A stretch of 34,888 bases of DNA, from contig DVLT01000056.1 of assembly GCA_018715345.1 (NCBI GenBank), positions 1 to 34,888 on the forward strand. Direction: 5' to 3'. The translations under genes were made by a program, and so were the position numbers. Origin of the DNA: Candidatus Onthocola gallistercoris (GTDB taxonomy: Bacteria > Bacillota > Clostridia > Lachnospirales > Lachnospiraceae). The notes beneath the pieces were generated by a model, which had not been told where the DNA came from, did no database searches, and saw only the letters and a program-made list of their open reading frames with translations. Positions 33,601-34,888 of the stretch are shown in pieces. Each line of letters starts with the position of its first letter. The stretch's first letter is position 1.

Positions 33601-33790
33601 AAATGTCTGCGCTGCCAGTATTTCTGTCGGCAAAGAGTTCATAGATAAGCGACTGACCGGAAGAGGATCTGATGGGAAGAAATAAGCTGCCCTTCAACAA
33701 TGGGATTGGAGATGGGCGGCCTGGATCTTTATACGAAAAAATCATGTGATCAGAATGAAAGGACCTTTCGGGGTCCTTTTTTGTTTTACA
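33601..33790 (+). ncRNA. Structured leader of unknown class with terminator
   Basis: The leader can form GCTGCCAG (33611-33618) with CTGTCGGC (33624-33631), a 7-of-8 stem, and GCTGCCC (33686-33692) with GGGCGGC (33714-33720), a 7-bp stem. It then ends in an intrinsic terminator at 33758-33783. I do not recognise a riboswitch consensus. The order promoter, folded RNA, terminator, gene is that of a transcription-attenuation switch. Confidence 0.5.
33758..33783 (+). terminator. Leader terminator before the TM1266-type gene
   Basis: AAAGGACC and GGTCCTTT form a perfect stem around TTTCGG, followed by TTTTTG. It lies about 22 bases before the start codon and would block the operon unless read through. 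Confidence 0.88.
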
Positions 33791-33805
33791 GGAGGGAGGA
33801 AAATT

Positions 33806-34120
33806 ATGACTGATGGTCAATCAAGGATTGCCGTCATCGGCATCATCATCGAAAACCGGGAGAAGGCAGATCAGGTCAACGGTCTGTTACATCAGTATGG
33901 AGAATATATCATAGGACGCATGGGGATCCCTTATAAAGAAAAGCAGGTGAATATCATCAGCGTGGTACTGGACGCCCCGGCGGATATCATCAGCGCGTTG
34001 GCAGGAAAGCTGGGAAGGATACCCGATGTCCGTTCAAAGGCGATTTATTCAAAAGAAAAAAAGATCCAGAGAGAGCCGGGACCCAAGGGGGGCGCTTCCG
34101 GAACAGCCGATAGAAAATGA
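33806..34120 (+). CDS. TM1266-type iron-only hydrogenase system regulator
   Basis: This gene encodes 104 residues from ATG 33806 with GGAGGGAGG at 33791-33799. Residues 8-85 match the TM1266 family (AVIGIIIENREKADQVNGLL, YIIGRMGIPYKEK, ISVVLDAPADIISALAGKLG), a small ACT/NikR-C-like ferredoxin fold without a DNA-binding domain. Genes of this family sit next to hydE, hydF and hydG. The last 20 residues (KKIQREPGPKGGASGTADRK) are a basic, glycine-rich tail beyond the usual family end. Its stop overlaps the hydE start in an ATGA, so the two are translationally coupled. It may sense a ligand connected with H-cluster assembly; the mechanism is unknown. Confidence 0.9.
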   Translation: MTDGQSRIAVIGIIIENREKADQVNGLLHQYGEYIIGRMGIPYKEKQVNIISVVLDAPADIISALAGKLGRIPDVRSKAIYSKEKKIQREPGPKGGASGTADRK

Positions 34121-34888
34121 GAGAAATAAGGGAAAACGACTTTCAGTCATGCGTGGAAGCCCTCTGCCAGGGTGAAAAACTGTCCAGAGATCAATGGCGG
34201 ATCCTTTTGGAGGGGAGAGATGTCCGGCGGGCCAAGATGCTGGCTGAGAGAGCCAGCACACTCCGGGACCGGATTTATGGGAAAAAGATATTTATACGCG
34301 GACTGATCGAATTTACGAACTACTGTAAAAATGACTGTTATTACTGCGGTATACGCAGGAGCAACAGGCTGGTTTCCAGATACCGATTGGATGAGCAGAC
34401 GATCTTGGACTGCTGCCAGGCGGGGTATGAACTGGGGTTTCGGACCTTTGTCCTCCAAGGTGGGGAAGATTCCTATTATCATGATCAGAAGATGGCGGCC
34501 CTCATCCGAGGGATCCGGAAAAGATTCCCGGACTGCGCCATTACCCTTTCCATAGGGGAGCGGGACAAGGAAAGTTATCAGATATACCGGGAAGCCGGAG
34601 CGGATCGGTATCTTTTACGCCATGAGACGGCCAATGAAAACCATTATAGAAAGCTCCATCCTTCCGAACTATCCCTCGCCCACCGGATCCAGTGCCTGAA
34701 AGATCTGAAAAGTTTGGGATTTCAGACGGGAGCCGGCTTCATGGTGGGATCTCCAGGACAGACCATAGATACCCTGATCGACGACATGACATTCCTGGCA
34801 GAATTTCAGCCGGAGATGGTGGGGATCGGCCCGTTCATCCCACACCATGACACGCCTTTTAGAGCAGAAGCTCAAGGCGGACTGGAAC
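34117..34888 (+). CDS. hydE: [FeFe]-hydrogenase maturase HydE (5' part)
   Basis: ATG 34117 overlaps the previous stop by four bases; the frame is open to the window edge, giving 257 residues. HydE is a radical-SAM enzyme that builds the dithiolate-bridged diiron precursor of the H-cluster with HydG and HydF. The 4Fe-4S triad is Cys70, Cys74 and Cys77 (CKNDCYYCG), followed by RSNRLVSRYRLD, LQGGEDSYY, RHETANENHY and the GSPGQT barrel segment, as expected for HydE rather than BioB or HydG. The remainder (about 90 residues) lies outside the window. It indicates an H2-evolving or H2-using anaerobe. Confidence 0.95.
   Translation, partial: MREIRENDFQSCVEALCQGEKLSRDQWRILLEGRDVRRAKMLAERASTLRDRIYGKKIFIRGLIEFTNYCKNDCYYCGIRRSNRLVSRYRLDEQTILDCCQAGYELGFRTFVLQGGEDSYYHDQKMAALIRGIRKRFPDCAITLSIGERDKESYQIYREAGADRYLLRHETANENHYRKLHPSELSLAHRIQCLKDLKSLGFQTGAGFMVGSPGQTIDTLIDDMTFLAEFQPEMVGIGPFIPHHDTPFRAEAQGGLE

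Overview
The window reads as chromosome from a strictly anaerobic, spore-forming Clostridia member, most likely Lachnospiraceae-like. The reasons are a BclA-type collagen-like spore-surface protein, [FeFe]-hydrogenase maturation genes (a TM1266-type regulator and hydE), a RAT/LicT antitermination switch, a Mn2+ (yybP-ykoY) riboswitch, FtsEX with a PcsB/EnvC-like hydrolase, strong AGGAGG ribosome sites and consensus sigma-A promoters. I see no insertion sequence, prophage, CRISPR array, tRNA or rRNA. Gene order is dense and mostly on the plus strand.

Layout. 1-198: tail of a B3/B4-domain protein. 319-2759: a family-2 glycosyltransferase followed by a collagen-like (GPT)n protein, read as a spore-surface glycoprotein and its glycosylation enzyme. 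2922-7552: a MarR regulator with a three-half-site operator and a heterodimeric ABC exporter with one degenerate ATP site. 7654-8941: a metallophosphoesterase and the RNA 2'-phosphotransferase KptA, convergent with an SDR oxidoreductase (8949-9677, minus). 10033-16367: a CdaR/PucR-type regulator, FtsE, FtsX, a secreted coiled-coil/LytM endopeptidase, a CtpA-type protease and a membrane-anchored transglutaminase-fold protein that lacks its catalytic Cys; this looks like a cell-division/peptidoglycan-hydrolysis block. 16427-19779: RAT-controlled LicT, a GlcNAc-type PTS EIICB and CutC. 19811-22665: Mn2+ riboswitch and P-type cation ATPase. 22725-27036: TetR regulator under a 40-bp perfect palindrome, overlapping a 1182-residue MacB-type ABC transporter. 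27392-29598: polyphosphate kinase behind a Pho-box-like repeat. 29730-31957: a duplicated DUF1538 membrane protein and a tandem PII-like protein. 32100-33182 (minus): MarR and a cytidylate-kinase-like protein. 33350-34888: a small membrane protein, a long structured leader, the TM1266-type regulator and the start of hydE.

The window is notable for how many regulatory circuits can be read directly. There are three regulator/operator pairs (two MarR, one TetR), one protein-dependent antiterminator, one metal riboswitch, a probable Pho box and an unassigned leader. The strongest candidates for undescribed biology are the DUF1538 plus tandem-PII pair, the pseudo-transglutaminase in the FtsEX block, the 64-residue triple repeat in the MacB-like transporter, and the leader of the hydrogenase-maturation operon.
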